Translations under genes and position numbers: made by a program
In this document: positions 14,785-15,157 of the stretch, one piece after another
Layout of the letters: each line of letters begins with the position of its first letter
How positions within the stretch are numbered: the first letter of the stretch is position 1
The notes under the pieces: generated by a model
Databases searched by the model: none
Seen by the model: only the letters and a program-made list of their open reading frames with translations
What the model was told of the DNA's origin: nothing
NCBI GenBank assembly: GCA_035300505.1
Contig: DATGVJ010000145.1
Span: forward strand, 1-15,157
DNA length: 15,157 bases
Source: VAZQ01 sp035300505
GTDB lineage: Bacteria > Pseudomonadota > Alphaproteobacteria > Rhizobiales > Xanthobacteraceae
Reading direction: 5' to 3'

Positions 14785-14792
14785 GCAATTAC
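14781..14792 (-). repeat. Right terminal inverted repeat of the IS66 element
   Basis: GTGAGCAATTAC, the exact inverse of the left end; its first bases overlap the transposase stop codon. Confidence 0.85.
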
Positions 14793-15157
14793 AATCGATC
14801 TGCGGTTCGGTCAGCTTCCCTGCTTTCGTCCTCGGCCATGACCCGGGCAGGCGGATCATCTGTGTTAGCTATGCCGAAGGGCTCGCGCGCAAGCACGCCA
14901 ATGATTGCCGCGCGCTCATGCGCTCGGCCCTGTATCAGCGCCTGTTCCCCAAAACCCGGATCAGCGCGGCCAAGGACAGTGAATTAGAGTTCGCGACCAC
15001 GCTCGGGGGAAACCGGCTCTCGACCTCGGTCGGGGGCACCCTCACCGGCCGCGGCGGCAACCTCATCGTCATCGACGATCCGCTCAAGCCCCAGGACGCT
15101 TATTCGGAGGTAGCGCGCGATAGCACCAAACAGTGGTACGCGAACACACTGCTTAGC
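14793..15157 (+). pseudogene. Phage terminase large subunit, N-terminus removed at the IS junction, 3' end outside the window
   Basis: Directly after the IS an open frame, with codons in phase from 14795, reads SICGSVSFPAFVLGHDPGR, then IICVSYAEGLARKHANDCRALM, a loop ending GTLTGRGGN, the Walker B-like LIVIDDPLK, and YSEVARDSTKQWYANTLLS. This is the ATPase domain of a large terminase, the motor that pumps DNA into phage heads. The frame has no start near its beginning. By family knowledge the Walker A-like PPRxxKS should sit immediately before SICGS, so the IS junction cuts at or just after it. The frame has no stop in the window, so decay beyond loss of the N-terminus is not shown. It marks a prophage or prophage remnant to the right. 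Confidence 0.8.

Larger units (their letters stand above)
13255..14792 (+). mobile_element. Complete IS66-family insertion sequence, solo-transposase type
   Basis: A 1538-base element bounded by inverted repeats starting GTAATTGCTCAC at both ends, which begin GTAA as expected for IS66. It holds only the TnpC-type transposase and lacks the tnpA and tnpB genes of typical IS66 members, as in the ISBst12-like group. The eight bases outside each end (CGTGCAGA on the left, AATCGATC on the right) do not match, so no target duplication is seen. The transposase frame is intact. Confidence 0.88.

Noticed and set aside
14277..14987. Reading frame running out of the transposase into the terminase region
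   Set aside because: It is out of frame with both real coding sequences and combines shadow translation of each.

Overview
The window looks like chromosomal DNA of an alphaproteobacterium, most likely of the order Hyphomicrobiales (rhizobia and relatives). The best evidence is the block at 8.2-13.0 kb. There a minus-strand ftsE-ftsX-plsC operon lies back to back with an MJ0042 zinc-ribbon membrane protein and a CpdR-type single-domain response regulator, a combination I associate with this group. Most genes are moderately GC-rich, but the non-coding stretches near 2.1-2.7 kb and 6.8-6.95 kb are clearly richer in A+T.

Layout. At 1-732 is the 3' part of a periplasmic adaptor (HlyD/RND type) for an efflux system, with no pump gene after it. 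At 827-2011 is a compact PLP-dependent sugar aminotransferase of the DegT/DnrJ/EryC1/StrS family. A possible 47-residue membrane peptide lies on the opposite strand at its 3' end. After about 0.5 kb without a recognisable gene comes an orphan receiver-domain protein (2659-3051).

The most interesting part is the minus-strand cassette at 6703-3171. It encodes a coiled-coil outer-membrane porin, a secreted FMN-binding-domain protein with an SGAT flavin-attachment motif, an ApbE flavin transferase, and a four-helix membrane protein with four histidines placed like b-heme ligands. The last three genes overlap. A TTGACA-type promoter sits upstream of the porin, and an 8-bp perfect inverted repeat lies just behind it. 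I infer an extracytosolic flavin-based electron-transfer system: the four-helix protein moves electrons across the inner membrane, the flavoprotein carries them in the periplasm, ApbE installs the flavin, and the porin lets a solute through the outer membrane. The substrate is unknown.

At 7125-8042 a SEC-C zinc-motif protein of unknown function is transcribed away from the porin. A hairpin plus T-tract at 8181-8208 may end its transcript. It converges on the tail of the ftsE-ftsX-plsC operon, which finishes with an unrecognised membrane protein (8189-8854).

From 13.03 kb the sequence changes character. A stretch with REP-like repeats and a strong hairpin leads into a complete solo-transposase IS66-family element (13255-14792) with perfect 12-bp end repeats. 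Directly beyond its right end is a phage large-terminase reading frame without its N-terminus, running off the window. No target duplication flanks the IS and no terminase N-terminus lies on its left, which suggests an IS-associated deletion at the edge of a prophage remnant.
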